Positions 51,879 to 60,801 of a stretch of DNA of 64,000 nucleotides are shown one piece after another. Below the pieces are notes generated by a model. It worked only from the letters and a program-made list of their open reading frames with translations. It did not search any database and had not been told where the DNA came from. The stretch's first letter is position 1. The number at the start of each line of letters is the position of its first letter. The stretch is from Bacteroidaceae bacterium (GTDB lineage: Bacteria > Bacteroidota > Bacteroidia > Bacteroidales > Bacteroidaceae): contig JAFUGG010000028.1 of assembly GCA_017469525.1 (NCBI GenBank), forward strand, positions 1-64,000, given 5' to 3'. A program made the translations under genes and the position numbers.

Positions 51879-53309
51879 ATGAAAAGAATAGTCTTTGCCC
51901 TGCTGATGTGCGCACCAATGGCAGCCTTCAGCGCCCTGAAGTTAGCAATCCCCGAGCCTGCCAAGAAGCAGACGGTGGCAGTACAAAGCACGATAAAGGA
52001 CCTGCGCCCCGAGCCCGAGAAGCGTCTCTTCCGCAGTGAAGCCGTCGAGAAACAAATCCTCGACCTCAAGCAGAAACTGACGGCCATCGACCCCAAACTG
52101 TATTGGATGTTCGTCAACTGCTTCCCAAACACCCTCGACACGACTGTCTGGTACTCGAACGAGAGCGGCGGCGACGACACCTTCGTCATAACTGGCGACA
52201 TCGAGGCCATGTGGCTTCGTGACAGCGCAGCACAGGTCTGGCCCTATCTCCGCTATGTGAATCAGGACGAGCCCCTGCGTCATCTCATCCGCGGAGTCAT
52301 CCGTCGACAGTTTGCCTGCATACTGATTGACCCGTATGCCAATGCCTTCAACATCAAGCCAAAGGATGGCGAGTGGCAGACCGACGAGACAAAGATGAAC
52401 AAGATGCTGCACGAGCGCAAGTACGAGATAGACTCCCTTTGCTATCCCTTGCGCCTTGCTTATGCATATTGGCAGAAGACAGGAGACAGCACGATATTCG
52501 ACGAGACATGGCTCAAAGTAGTTCGTGCCACACTTGACGTGTTCCGCGACCAGCAGAACTGGAATGGTTATAAGACGAACTATCACTTCCGTCGTGAGAC
52601 AAAGGCACTCCACGACACCCGCAGCAATGCAGGCTATGGCCATCCGGGCAAGCCTTGCGGACTCATCGCAAGCGCCTTCCGTCCCAGCGACGACAGCACA
52701 ATCTTCCCATACCTCGTGCCTTCGAACTTCTTCGCAGTAAGCGTGCTTCGCAAGGCTGCCACTATCCTTCGCCAGGTGAACAAGGAGAATGTGATGGCCG
52801 GAGAGTGCGAGCAGATGGCAAGCCAAGTGGATGCTGCCCTGAAGCAGTACGCCGTAGTGGAGCATCCGAAGTATGGCCCCATCTATGCCTTCGAGGTTGA
52901 TGGCTACGGAAGTGCGCTCCTCATGGACGACAGCAACGCTCCAAGCCTGCTCTGCCTGCCTTATCTGACCGACGTCGCAATAGACGACCCCATCTATCAG
53001 AACACGAGGAAGTTCGTCTGGAGCGAGGATAATCCATACTTCTTCAAAGGCAAGGCCGGCGAAGGCATCGGTGGTCCTCACTGCGGGCTCGACAAGCCTT
53101 GGCCCATGTCGCTTGTAATGAAAGGCTTCACCACCAATGATCGTGCCGAGAAGGAATGGTGCGTACAGCAAATCCTGAAGACCGACGGCGGCAAAGGCTT
53201 CATGCATGAATCCTTCAACAAGGACGATGCCACCGATTTCACACGCAGTTGGTTCGCATGGGCCAACACTATCTTCGGCGAACTTATTGTAGATATGTAT
53301 GCAGAATAA
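51879..53309 (+). CDS. GH125 exo-alpha-1,6-mannosidase, secreted
   Basis: The 476-aa protein has a signal peptide (to about 18). Family motifs: CFPNTLDTTVWY, FVITGDIEAMWLRDSAAQVW, RRQFACILIDPYANAFN, IDSLCYPLRLAYAYW, TRSNAGYGHPGKPCGLI with ASAFRPSDDSTIFPYLVPSN, and ESFNKDDATDFTRSWFAWAN at the end. GH125 enzymes are inverting alpha-1,6-mannosidases acting on mannan or N-glycan cores, and they commonly pair with GH92. The last 11 bases overlap the next gene in another frame, implying coupled translation. Confidence 0.95.
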   Translation: MKRIVFALLMCAPMAAFSALKLAIPEPAKKQTVAVQSTIKDLRPEPEKRLFRSEAVEKQILDLKQKLTAIDPKLYWMFVNCFPNTLDTTVWYSNESGGDDTFVITGDIEAMWLRDSAAQVWPYLRYVNQDEPLRHLIRGVIRRQFACILIDPYANAFNIKPKDGEWQTDETKMNKMLHERKYEIDSLCYPLRLAYAYWQKTGDSTIFDETWLKVVRATLDVFRDQQNWNGYKTNYHFRRETKALHDTRSNAGYGHPGKPCGLIASAFRPSDDSTIFPYLVPSNFFAVSVLRKAATILRQVNKENVMAGECEQMASQVDAALKQYAVVEHPKYGPIYAFEVDGYGSALLMDDSNAPSLLCLPYLTDVAIDDPIYQNTRKFVWSEDNPYFFKGKAGEGIGGPHCGLDKPWPMSLVMKGFTTNDRAEKEWCVQQILKTDGGKGFMHESFNKDDATDFTRSWFAWANTIFGELIVDMYAE

Positions 53310-55797
53310 GAATAGAAAGACTATACAGGGAGCCCTCATCGTGGGGCTCTTTGCTTTTGTGGGCGGCCTCTTCTCGGCTTGTACGAGCGGCGATGAGGCA
53401 GAGGTGCAGGACGCGCTCGACTTCCTTTATGCGGGGATGCCGCTGCCCGACAGCGTCGATTACCCGCGTGAGTTCTGGGAAGCCAACGCACGTATGGCGG
53501 TCAAGGCACGCCATGAGATGCCTTGGGGCGAGAAGGTGCCTGGCCGAGAGTGGCGGCATTTCGTACTGCCCCTTCGCGTCAACAACGAGGACCTCGACTC
53601 GTTTCGTATCGCTTACTACGACGAATTGAAGGCTCGTGTGGAAGGCAAGACGATGTATCAGGCCGTGCTGGAGGTGAACCATTGGTGCCATGAACACGTC
53701 AGCTACCAACCCAGCGACAGCCGCACCTCCTCGCCGATGAACACGCTTCGCTCAGCCATCGGACGTTGCGGAGAGGAGAGCACCTTCACGGTCACTGCCC
53801 TTCGCACCATCGGCATCCCTGCCCGTCAGGTCTATACGCCGCGTTGGGCCCACACAGACGACAACCATGCTTGGGTCGAGGCCTGGGTTGACGGCACCTG
53901 GTATTTCCTTGGCGCTTGCGAACCTGAACCGTTGCTGAACCTCGGATGGTTCAACGAATCGGCCAGCAGAGGCATGCTCATGCACACGAAAGTCTTTGGG
54001 GACTACACAGGGCCCGAGGAAGTAGTGAACAAAACGGCGTGCTACACCGAGATAAACGTCACGAAGAACTACTGCGATGTATCAACCATCATCGTCACCG
54101 TACTGAGCCAGGACAGCCTTCCCGTCAGTGGCGCATCGGTCGATTACCGCCTTTACAACTACGCAGAACTCTATCCAATCGTCTCGAAGCAGAGTGATGC
54201 GAAGGGCCAGTCGTCGTTGACCTGCGGCAAGGGCGACCTGATTGTCTGGGCAAGCAAGGGCGGCATGTTCGGCTTCCAGAAGGTGAGCGTCGGCAAGGAA
54301 GCCCTGGTGACTGTGGTCATGGACAAGGACAGCACGTACACCGCATCGCTCGACCTCGACCTCATACCGCCTTTGGGCAGGGACAACAAGCCCGATGTCA
54401 GTGCCGATGCCGCACGCGCCAATCGCCGACGCCTCGCGGAGGAAGACAGCATCCGCATCGCCTATATGAATCAGGCCTTCTGTCAGGATGCCAAACCAGA
54501 CAGCCCTGAAGCACTGGCCCGCGCTAACTGGCGGACCATCGTGGCGTTCAGGAAGCAGACGGACAAGCAGTTGGCCGACGAAATCCTCGCCACGCTTTCC
54601 AGGAAGGACTACCGCGACGTCACGCTCGACGTGCTGATGGACGTGTCCCAAAACCTCTCCCCTTTGGGGGAGATGGAAGGGAGCCGTAAGTATGTCCTCA
54701 GCCCGCGTGTGGCCAACGAACGCTTGACGCCATGCCGCAAGACACTTTCCGAGTACTTCCGAGGCATGACGGCAGAGCAACTTCAGCAGTGGGTGAGGGA
54801 CAGCATAACGGTGGACGACACCCGCAATCCGCAGCATCTCTGCATGTCGCCGCTCGGCGTGTTGCGCCACAGAACGTGCGACGCCCACAGCCGCGACATA
54901 TTCCTCGTCTCGGCAGCCCGTGCCATCGGCATTCCCGCACGCATAGATGAGGTTACAGGCAAAGTGGAGACCCTCTCTAACTCTCCCTTAAAGGGAGAGG
55001 ACTCAAAACAGGAAGTCTCCCCTTTAAGGGGAGATTTAGAGGGGTCTTTGCGTCTCAACTACACCGACCAGGCAGTCAAGGAGAACCCTTCCTACTACTC
55101 GCATTTCGCCTTGTCGCGCATCGAGAAGGGTCGGCCTCAGTTGCTCGAGTTCCCGGAGAATGCGACATGGAGGGAGACATTTGCTGTCGGCGTGGACGTC
55201 GAGGCAGGCCAATACATGCTGCTCAGCGGCACGCGTCTGGCGAATGGCGGCGTCCTGGCAAAACTCAACATCTTTCATGTTGCTGCAGAACAGCAACACA
55301 CGGAACAGCTCCGGCTGCGTGCCGACGAGGACAAACTGCGCGTCATTGCCAACTTCGACTGCGAGCAGTACTTCACGAACGCCAGGGGCGTGCACAAGAA
55401 GATACTCGAGACGACCGGCCGAGGCTTCTACATGATAGCCCTCATCCGCAGCGGTCACGAGCCGAGCACGCATCTGCTGCACGACATGGAAGCAGCCAAC
55501 ATACACATCTCGCAGTGGAGCGGCTGCTACCTCATGCTCTTCGAGAGCCAGGAAGACTATGCCAAGTTCGACCGCCGCGAGTTCGACGACCTGCCTTCCA
55601 ACGTCCTCTTCGGCGTCGCAGACCCGGAGACATTCGAGGCGATGCACATCGAGGAACTCACCCACGGCAACAAGGAACTGCCCATCGTCATGCTCTGCGA
55701 CACCTTCAACCGCGTCGTATGGTTCCGACAGGGCTACAACATCGGCCTGGCCGACCAGTTGATGGACGCCCTCCGAAAGGTTATCTTGAAGGAATAG
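53299..55797 (+). CDS. Lipoprotein with transglutaminase-like domains
   Basis: The 832-aa protein has a lipobox GLFSAC (Cys28), so it is an outer or inner membrane lipoprotein. A transglutaminase-like domain contains IGRCGEESTFTVTALRTIGI (Cys157) and HTDDNHAWVEAWVDGTW (His190). After Ig-like and helical parts, a second, poorer copy lies near 500-575 (RTCDAHSRDIFLVSAARAIG). The C-terminal ~120 residues look thioredoxin-like (FYMIALIRSGHEPSTHL, ELPIVMLCDTFNRVVWF). Two SPLKGE-type repeats are translated at about 453-462 (NLSPLGEMEGS) and 556-585. Co-transcribed with the two mannosidases, it may help process glycoprotein substrates; the actual reaction is unknown. Confidence 0.82.
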   Translation: MQNKNRKTIQGALIVGLFAFVGGLFSACTSGDEAEVQDALDFLYAGMPLPDSVDYPREFWEANARMAVKARHEMPWGEKVPGREWRHFVLPLRVNNEDLDSFRIAYYDELKARVEGKTMYQAVLEVNHWCHEHVSYQPSDSRTSSPMNTLRSAIGRCGEESTFTVTALRTIGIPARQVYTPRWAHTDDNHAWVEAWVDGTWYFLGACEPEPLLNLGWFNESASRGMLMHTKVFGDYTGPEEVVNKTACYTEINVTKNYCDVSTIIVTVLSQDSLPVSGASVDYRLYNYAELYPIVSKQSDAKGQSSLTCGKGDLIVWASKGGMFGFQKVSVGKEALVTVVMDKDSTYTASLDLDLIPPLGRDNKPDVSADAARANRRRLAEEDSIRIAYMNQAFCQDAKPDSPEALARANWRTIVAFRKQTDKQLADEILATLSRKDYRDVTLDVLMDVSQNLSPLGEMEGSRKYVLSPRVANERLTPCRKTLSEYFRGMTAEQLQQWVRDSITVDDTRNPQHLCMSPLGVLRHRTCDAHSRDIFLVSAARAIGIPARIDEVTGKVETLSNSPLKGEDSKQEVSPLRGDLEGSLRLNYTDQAVKENPSYYSHFALSRIEKGRPQLLEFPENATWRETFAVGVDVEAGQYMLLSGTRLANGGVLAKLNIFHVAAEQQHTEQLRLRADEDKLRVIANFDCEQYFTNARGVHKKILETTGRGFYMIALIRSGHEPSTHLLHDMEAANIHISQWSGCYLMLFESQEDYAKFDRREFDDLPSNVLFGVADPETFEAMHIEELTHGNKELPIVMLCDTFNRVVWFRQGYNIGLADQLMDALRKVILKE
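54655..54684. repeat. SPLKGE-type repeat in the transglutaminase-like gene
   Basis: CTCTCCCCTTTGGGGGAG (near 54655-54672) encodes LSPLGEMEGS. Confidence 0.7.
54968..55048. repeat. Paired SPLKGE-type repeats in the transglutaminase-like gene
   Basis: CTCTCCCTTAAAGGGAGAGG (near 54980-55000) and CTCCCCTTTAAGGGGAG (near 55016-55033) encode NSPLKGEDSK and VSPLRGDLEGS inside the second transglutaminase-like region. Confidence 0.85.
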
Positions 55798-55823
55798 ACA
55801 CACGTCGTTGCCCCTCTCACTAT

Positions 55824-55862
55824 GGCAGACTTGCTTTCGCGGCAGGTCTGCCTTCTTTTTTC
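55824..55862 (+). terminator. Intrinsic terminator of the GH92-GH125 operon
   Basis: GGCAGAC (55824-55830) pairs with GTCTGCC (55846-55852) with additional inner pairing TGC/GCGGCA, followed by TTCTTTTTTTC. Confidence 0.85.
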
Positions 55863-55882
55863 TGCATGCTGAAGAGTTCGTT

Positions 55883-55970
55883 CCATGCGCATGGGTCAAT
55901 CGACCCGTGGGCATGGAACGATGGATCCATGCGCATGGGTCGAACGTCTAAACGTTCTGAGTCTGGCGTC
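55883..55970. repeat. 22-bp-period dyad array (CCATGCGCATGG family)
   Basis: Units at 55883, 55905 and 55927 (22 bp each) share CC(A/G)TG(C/G)GCATGG. Units 1 and 3 differ in four to five positions; unit 2 is also related to the inverse. A fourth window (55949-55970) contains half of the dyad GAACGT-CTAA-ACGTTC. It lies between convergent genes directly after a terminator. Confidence 0.8.
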
Positions 55971-56002
55971 GAGGAATGTCCGGAAGGCTGTCCCGACGTG
56001 GT

Positions 56003-57421
56003 CTATCGACGGAGGAGATGCTCTTTTCTGGCTACGATGGCTGCATAGACGAGGATGAGCAACGAGCTGATGCAGAGGTAGATGTACATGGGCCAGTCCG
56101 TCGGAACGAGCGTCATCACCCAATAAAATGCGGCGGCGATGACGACATAAAACGCTATCGAACCGATAGGATAGGGGATGGGGTTGATGCGTTGCCCTAC
56201 GAAATAGCTCAGGAGCATGGCTGTGCCGTATCCTGCCACACCTCCCCAGGCGCAAGCCATGTAGCTGTAGTGCGGGATGCCCCAGATGTTGACGGCCAGA
56301 AGAGCGAGGCATCCGGCCAGGGAGAACAGGGCGCCGTAGATGGTCTTGTCAATCAATTTGTACCAGAAGGACAGGTTGAAATAGACGCCCATCATGATTT
56401 CCGCTGCCATCACGATGGGAATGACGCGCAGGCCTTCCCAATAATCGGAGCCAATCATATAGCGAAGTACGGGCAGCCAGCCCATCACGCAGAGGAACGC
56501 AAGCAGGGTGAAGATGACGAAATACTTCATTCCCAGGGCGTAATACTCGTTTTTGTCGGCATCTTTAGCCTTGGCAAAGACGATGGGCTCGTAGGCATAA
56601 CGGAAGGCTTGGGTTATCATCGCCATAATCATGGCTATCTTCACGCAGCTGCCATACACGCCAAGCTCGACGTTGGCCTGTGCCTCGTCGGGGTAAACCT
56701 TTGGGAAGAGAATCTTGTCCGCCACTTGATTGAGGATGCCCATCACGCCCAGCACGAGGATGGGCCACGAGTAGGAAAGCATCTTTCGAAGCAGTTTGCC
56801 GTCGAACTTCCAATGGATTCTGACCAGATCCGGCACGAAGAAGAGGGTGATGAAGCCTGTGCAAAGCAGGTTGATAAAGAAGACATAGAACACACTCGTC
56901 TTGCCGAGCAGGACGAAATAGACGAGGTTGAGGCCGATGTTGAGGAAGATGAAGCCCATCTTCAGCGACATGAATCGTATGGGGCGGTGCTGGAAACGAA
57001 GGAAACTGAAAGGCAGCGCCTGCAAGGCATCCAGCGCAACCACCGTCGCCATCATCGTCAGGTACTCCGGATGTTCAGCGTAGCCGAGGTAATCCGAAAT
57101 GGGACCTATGAAGCCGAAGAGCAGCAGGAGGAACACCGCAGTGAGGCTCCCCACCATCGCAAAACCGGTGGAGAAGACCGTGTCGGGCTGTTCTTTCTCG
57201 TCGTTGGCATAGCGGAAGAGCGTCGTCTCCATGCCGAACGTCAGGATGACGAATATCAGGGCGGTGTAGGCATACATGTTCGTGCTCACGCCATAATCGC
57301 CGGAAGCCTTGGGCATGTAGTGCGTATAGAGCGGCACGAGCAGGTAGTTGAGGAAGCGGCCCACGATGCTCGAGAGGCCGTATATCGCTGTGTCTTTGAA
57401 GAGGGCTTTGAGGTTTGCCAT
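56003..57421 (-). CDS. Polysaccharide flippase (Wzx/MATE-fold membrane protein)
   Basis: The 472-aa protein has about 12-14 hydrophobic helices. Its start, MANLKALFKDTAIYGLSSIV with GRFLNYLLVPLYTHYM, is the standard opening of O-antigen and polysaccharide flippases, and a polysaccharide-biosynthesis C-terminal region follows (KYFVIFTLLAFLCVMGWLPV). It moves lipid-linked oligosaccharides across the inner membrane. It stands alone here, away from other glycan assembly genes, although rmlA lies 5.5 kb away. A -7 box lies about 25 nt upstream. Confidence 0.9.
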   Translation of the reverse strand: MANLKALFKDTAIYGLSSIVGRFLNYLLVPLYTHYMPKASGDYGVSTNMYAYTALIFVILTFGMETTLFRYANDEKEQPDTVFSTGFAMVGSLTAVFLLLLFGFIGPISDYLGYAEHPEYLTMMATVVALDALQALPFSFLRFQHRPIRFMSLKMGFIFLNIGLNLVYFVLLGKTSVFYVFFINLLCTGFITLFFVPDLVRIHWKFDGKLLRKMLSYSWPILVLGVMGILNQVADKILFPKVYPDEAQANVELGVYGSCVKIAMIMAMITQAFRYAYEPIVFAKAKDADKNEYYALGMKYFVIFTLLAFLCVMGWLPVLRYMIGSDYWEGLRVIPIVMAAEIMMGVYFNLSFWYKLIDKTIYGALFSLAGCLALLAVNIWGIPHYSYMACAWGGVAGYGTAMLLSYFVGQRINPIPYPIGSIAFYVVIAAAFYWVMTLVPTDWPMYIYLCISSLLILVYAAIVARKEHLLRR

Positions 57422-57446
57422 AGCTGAAGTTTCGTTTTGTCAGACG

Positions 57447-57454
57447 CAAAGTTA
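57447..57454 (-). promoter_or_regulatory. -7 box (TAACTTTG) of the flippase gene
   Basis: Minus-strand TAACTTTG lies 25 nt before the ATG at 57421. It faces away from the GH3 promoter across AATTCATAATTCAT repeats. Confidence 0.6.
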
Positions 57455-57517
57455 CACATTTTAATTCATAATTCATAATTCATAAGTCATAAGTATGGGA
57501 GTTTGCAACTTTTTTCG

Positions 57518-57525
57518 TAACTTTG
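57518..57525 (+). promoter_or_regulatory. -7 box (TAACTTTG) of the GH3 gene
   Basis: TAACTTTG lies 21 nt before the ATG at 57547. A TTTG sits upstream with short spacing (12 nt), so no clean -33 is claimed. Confidence 0.55.
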
Positions 57526-57546
57526 CACGCAATAAATGCTATATAA

Positions 57547-59829
57547 ATGATGAAATATGAATTAAGAAAGCTCATCTCTCTCGTGTTCGTCCTGTTCGCC
57601 ACGCTCGCCTATGGTGCCGACGAAGCCAAGATGGACAAGTTCATCGGCTCGCTCATGCAGAAGATGACGCTTAGAGAAAAGATTGGACAACTCAACCTTC
57701 AGCCCGCAGGCGAAGTGACGACTGGCGGCGCAATGGACACTCAAGTGGGCGGCCTTGTGATGAACGGCGACCTGGGTGCCGTGCTCAATCTTGCAGGAAA
57801 GGACAGGGTGCGTGCCTTGCAGGAAGTGGCCGTGAAGAAGAGCCGCCTGGGTATTCCCCTCTTGGTCGGTCTCGATGTCATCCACGGCTACAGGACCATC
57901 CTCCCCATCCCGCTGGCTCAAGCCTGCTCGTGGGACATCCCTGCCATCGAGGAAGGTGCCCGCATCGCCGCAGAAGAATGTTCTACCGACGGCATATCGT
58001 GGACATACAGTCCCATGGTTGACATAGCTCTCGACGCCAGATGGGGTCGTATCATGGAAGGCGCAGGCGAGGACCCGTACTTGGGAAGCCTTGTGGCTGC
58101 GGCCTTGGTGCGTGGCTATCAGGGCGACTTCAAGGAGAGGCAGAACATCATGGCTTGCCTGAAGCACTACGCCCTCTATGGCGCTGCCGAAGCAGGACGT
58201 GACTACAACACCGTAGATATGAGTCATCTGCGTATGTTCAACCAGTATTTCCCGCCCTACAAGGCAGCGGTCGAGGCCGGCGTTGGCAGTGTGATGACCA
58301 GCTTCAACATCGTCGACGGACTCCACGCAACCGCCAATCCATGGCTCCTCGACGAGGTGCTCCGGCAGAAATGGGGCTTCAAGGGCTTCGTCGTGACAGA
58401 CTATGCCAGCATCAACGAAATGGAATCGTGGGGCTTCGGCAAGCAAAAAGAGAACGGCGTGAAAGCCCTCAAGGCCGGCACCGACATGGACATGTGCTCG
58501 CAGGCCTTCTTAAATCATTGTGAAGCGGCTGTGCGAGAAGGCCTTCTCACCGAGCAGGATATCGACGCGGCCTGTCGTCGTGTGCTCGAAGCAAAGTATC
58601 GCCTCGGCCTCTTCAAAGACCCGTACAAGCATTGCCACATGAGCGATCAGGAGCAGGCAAAGCACATCTTCACCCCAGAGAACAGGCAGAAGGCACGCGA
58701 CTTTGCTGCCGAGACGTTCGTCCTCCTCAAGAACGAAGGCGGCATCCTCCCATTGAAGAAGCAAGGCAAGATAGCCCTCATCGGTCCCAATGCCAATACA
58801 ACCGACGGTTTGCTCGGTTCGTGGTGTGTCGTAAGACCTGCAAAGGATGCCTATCCCTCCCTGCTACAAGCCATGAAGGAAAGCGTTGCAGGCAAGGCAG
58901 AGGTGCTCTATGCGCAAGGTTGCAACCTGAGTGATGACGAGCGGCAGGACGCCGCTGGCTTTGCCAACGCACCCTATCGGACCGCGCCCCGCGTGGATGC
59001 CAAGCAGGCTTTGCAGGAAGCGTTGAAGGTGGCAGCAGAGGCCGATGTCATTGTCTATGCAGGTGGCGAGGGCGCAGAGTGGAGCGGAGAGAGCCACAGC
59101 CGCGCCATCATCGAGCTGCCCGACTGCCAGCGCGAGCTCCTCAAGGCTTTGAAAGGACTCGGCAAACCACTCGTCATGCTCAACTTCTCCGGTCGTCCCA
59201 CGGCGATGGGATGGGAGAAGGAGAACCTTCCGGCCATCATGAACGTCTGGTTCGGCGGTACTGAGATGGGCCCAGCCCTCTGCGATGTGCTCTTCGGCGA
59301 CAAGGTTCCGAGCGGACATCTCACGGTCAGCATCCCGCAGATGACAGGGCAGGAGCCGCTCTACTACAACCATCTCAACACAGGTCGCCCTGTCGGAGAT
59401 GGCGACAAACGCTTCCGTCAGTACCAAAGCAACTACTTCGAGGTGAGCAACGGCCCAGCCTTCCCCTTCGGATTCGGCTTGTCTTATACGACATTCAAGT
59501 ATGGCGAGATGACGGTCAAACAAGAGGGTAGGAACGTGACAGCCACTGTTTCCATCACCAACGAAGGCGACTATGACGCCACCGAAGTGGTGCAATGCTA
59601 CATCCGCGACGTGGCTTGCCGCTATGCCCGCCCTGTCAAGGAACTGAAAGGTTTTGAGCGCATCGAACTCAAGAAAGGCGAGACAAAGACCGTAAGCATT
59701 AGTCTGACGGAGCAGGAGCTCAGTTCTTACGGTCCGGAAGGCAACCTCTTCTTCGAACCCGGCGAGTTTGATATCATGCTCGGAAGCAACAGTCGGGACG
59801 TACAGACTAAGCGCATCACACTTAAATAG
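57547..59829 (+). CDS. bglX: GH3 family beta-glucosidase, secreted
   Basis: The 760-aa protein starts with a signal peptide (cleavage near AYG/A, about 23). The TIM-barrel domain has LLVGLDVIHGYRTILPIPLA (105-124), CLKHYALYG (204-212), and GFVVTDYASINEM with the catalytic Asp285. The alpha/beta sandwich follows (FAAETFVLLKNEGGILPLKK), with GGEGAEWSGESHSR holding the probable acid/base Glu, then a C-terminal fibronectin-type III domain (AFPFGFGLSYTTFKY). This is the BglX-type layout of periplasmic beta-glucosidases that release glucose (or xylose) from oligosaccharides. The start could be the second ATG at 57550. Confidence 0.93.
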   Translation: MMKYELRKLISLVFVLFATLAYGADEAKMDKFIGSLMQKMTLREKIGQLNLQPAGEVTTGGAMDTQVGGLVMNGDLGAVLNLAGKDRVRALQEVAVKKSRLGIPLLVGLDVIHGYRTILPIPLAQACSWDIPAIEEGARIAAEECSTDGISWTYSPMVDIALDARWGRIMEGAGEDPYLGSLVAAALVRGYQGDFKERQNIMACLKHYALYGAAEAGRDYNTVDMSHLRMFNQYFPPYKAAVEAGVGSVMTSFNIVDGLHATANPWLLDEVLRQKWGFKGFVVTDYASINEMESWGFGKQKENGVKALKAGTDMDMCSQAFLNHCEAAVREGLLTEQDIDAACRRVLEAKYRLGLFKDPYKHCHMSDQEQAKHIFTPENRQKARDFAAETFVLLKNEGGILPLKKQGKIALIGPNANTTDGLLGSWCVVRPAKDAYPSLLQAMKESVAGKAEVLYAQGCNLSDDERQDAAGFANAPYRTAPRVDAKQALQEALKVAAEADVIVYAGGEGAEWSGESHSRAIIELPDCQRELLKALKGLGKPLVMLNFSGRPTAMGWEKENLPAIMNVWFGGTEMGPALCDVLFGDKVPSGHLTVSIPQMTGQEPLYYNHLNTGRPVGDGDKRFRQYQSNYFEVSNGPAFPFGFGLSYTTFKYGEMTVKQEGRNVTATVSITNEGDYDATEVVQCYIRDVACRYARPVKELKGFERIELKKGETKTVSISLTEQELSSYGPEGNLFFEPGEFDIMLGSNSRDVQTKRITLK

Positions 59830-59831
59830 CT

Positions 59832-59860
59832 CTGCCTCCCTTATTAAGGGAGAGGGAGAA
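59832..59860. repeat. SPLKGE-type repeat, intergenic copy
   Basis: CTCCCTTATTAAGGGAG with trailing AGGGAG directly after the GH3 stop. This shows that the family also exists outside genes. The stem could act as a weak terminator, but no T tract follows. Confidence 0.6.
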
Positions 59861-59918
59861 ATGTAAATCGTAAACAATAAAACAGCAAGTAAGTGAACAC
59901 AATTAGATTTATGTAAAA

Positions 59919-59997
59919 CCACGAATTGCTCGAATTACACGAATTGGTTACGCCTTTGATAGCCAGATAAAATTCGTGTAATTCGAGTAATTCGTGG
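59919..59997. repeat. 27-bp inverted repeat (CCACGAATT...AATTCGTGG)
   Basis: Arms 59919-59945 and 59971-59997 are complementary with one mismatch and surround 25 bp. Each arm is itself built of 9-bp CGAATTNNN units. The next gene's leader begins just after it. It may be a small mobile repeat or a bidirectional terminator-like hairpin. Confidence 0.75.
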
Positions 59998-60037
59998 TGA
60001 AAAAGAATAGTTTATTTAATACTGATAAGTTACTTAA

Positions 60038-60793
60038 ATGATGAGATATGTAAGTTGGAATGTCAACGGCCTGCGTGCCGTGGTGGGCAAGAACTTCAAG
60101 GAAACCTTCGAAAGCCTCGATGCTGACTTCGTCTGCCTGCAAGAAACAAAGATGCAGGCAGGACAGCTCGACCTGAGTTTCCCCGGATATGAGTCCTATT
60201 GGAACTATGCCGAAAAGAAAGGATACTCAGGCACCGCCGTCTTCACAAGGCAGACGCCGCTTGCCGTGACCTATGGCATGGGCATCGAAGAGCACGACCA
60301 TGAGGGTCGCATCATCACGCTCGAGATGGCCGACCACTACCTCGTCTGCGTCTATACGCCCAACAGCCAGGACGGACTTCGCCGCCTGGATTACCGCATG
60401 GGGTGGGAAGATGCCTTCCGCGACTACTTGCTTGCGCTCGACAAGAATAAGCCGGTCGTCGTCTGTGGCGACATGAATGTGGCGCACAAGGAGATTGACC
60501 TGAAGAATCCCGCCACTAATCATCGCAACGCAGGCTTTACTGACGAGGAGCGCGAGAAGATGTCCGTGTTGCTCCAGAGTGGTTTTACTGACACCTTCCG
60601 CTTGCTCAATCCCGATGCCACGGAACGCTACAGCTGGTGGAGCTACCGCTTCCATGCCAGGGAGAAGAACGTCGGGTGGCGCATCGACTACTTCCTCGTG
60701 TCGAACCGCTTGGCGTCGCGTGTGAAGACGGCCGACATCTATAGCGACATCATGGGCAGCGACCATTGCCCGGTCGTGCTGGAACTTGAATAA
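60038..60793 (+). CDS. xth: Exodeoxyribonuclease III (AP endonuclease)
   Basis: 251 aa, normal length. It shows SWNVNGLRAV (about 6-15), DADFVCLQETKM with the metal-binding Glu, VVVCGDMNVAHKEIDL with Asp and Asn, RYSWWSYRFHAREKNVGWRI and GSDHCPVVLELE with the final Asp-His pair. It repairs abasic sites and degrades 3' ends. The start could equally be the second ATG at 60041. It sits 8 bp before the cytochrome assembly gene. Confidence 0.96.
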   Translation: MMRYVSWNVNGLRAVVGKNFKETFESLDADFVCLQETKMQAGQLDLSFPGYESYWNYAEKKGYSGTAVFTRQTPLAVTYGMGIEEHDHEGRIITLEMADHYLVCVYTPNSQDGLRRLDYRMGWEDAFRDYLLALDKNKPVVVCGDMNVAHKEIDLKNPATNHRNAGFTDEEREKMSVLLQSGFTDTFRLLNPDATERYSWWSYRFHAREKNVGWRIDYFLVSNRLASRVKTADIYSDIMGSDHCPVVLELE

Positions 60794-60801
60794 GAAGAAC
60801 G

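Noticed and set aside
51942..53339. 465-aa minus-strand open frame opposite GH125
   Set aside because: Shadow of a clear GH125 gene; no motif of its own.
55976..57427. 483-aa plus-strand open frame opposite the flippase
   Set aside because: Highly charged shadow sequence (His/Glu/Asp-rich) antisense to a membrane protein.
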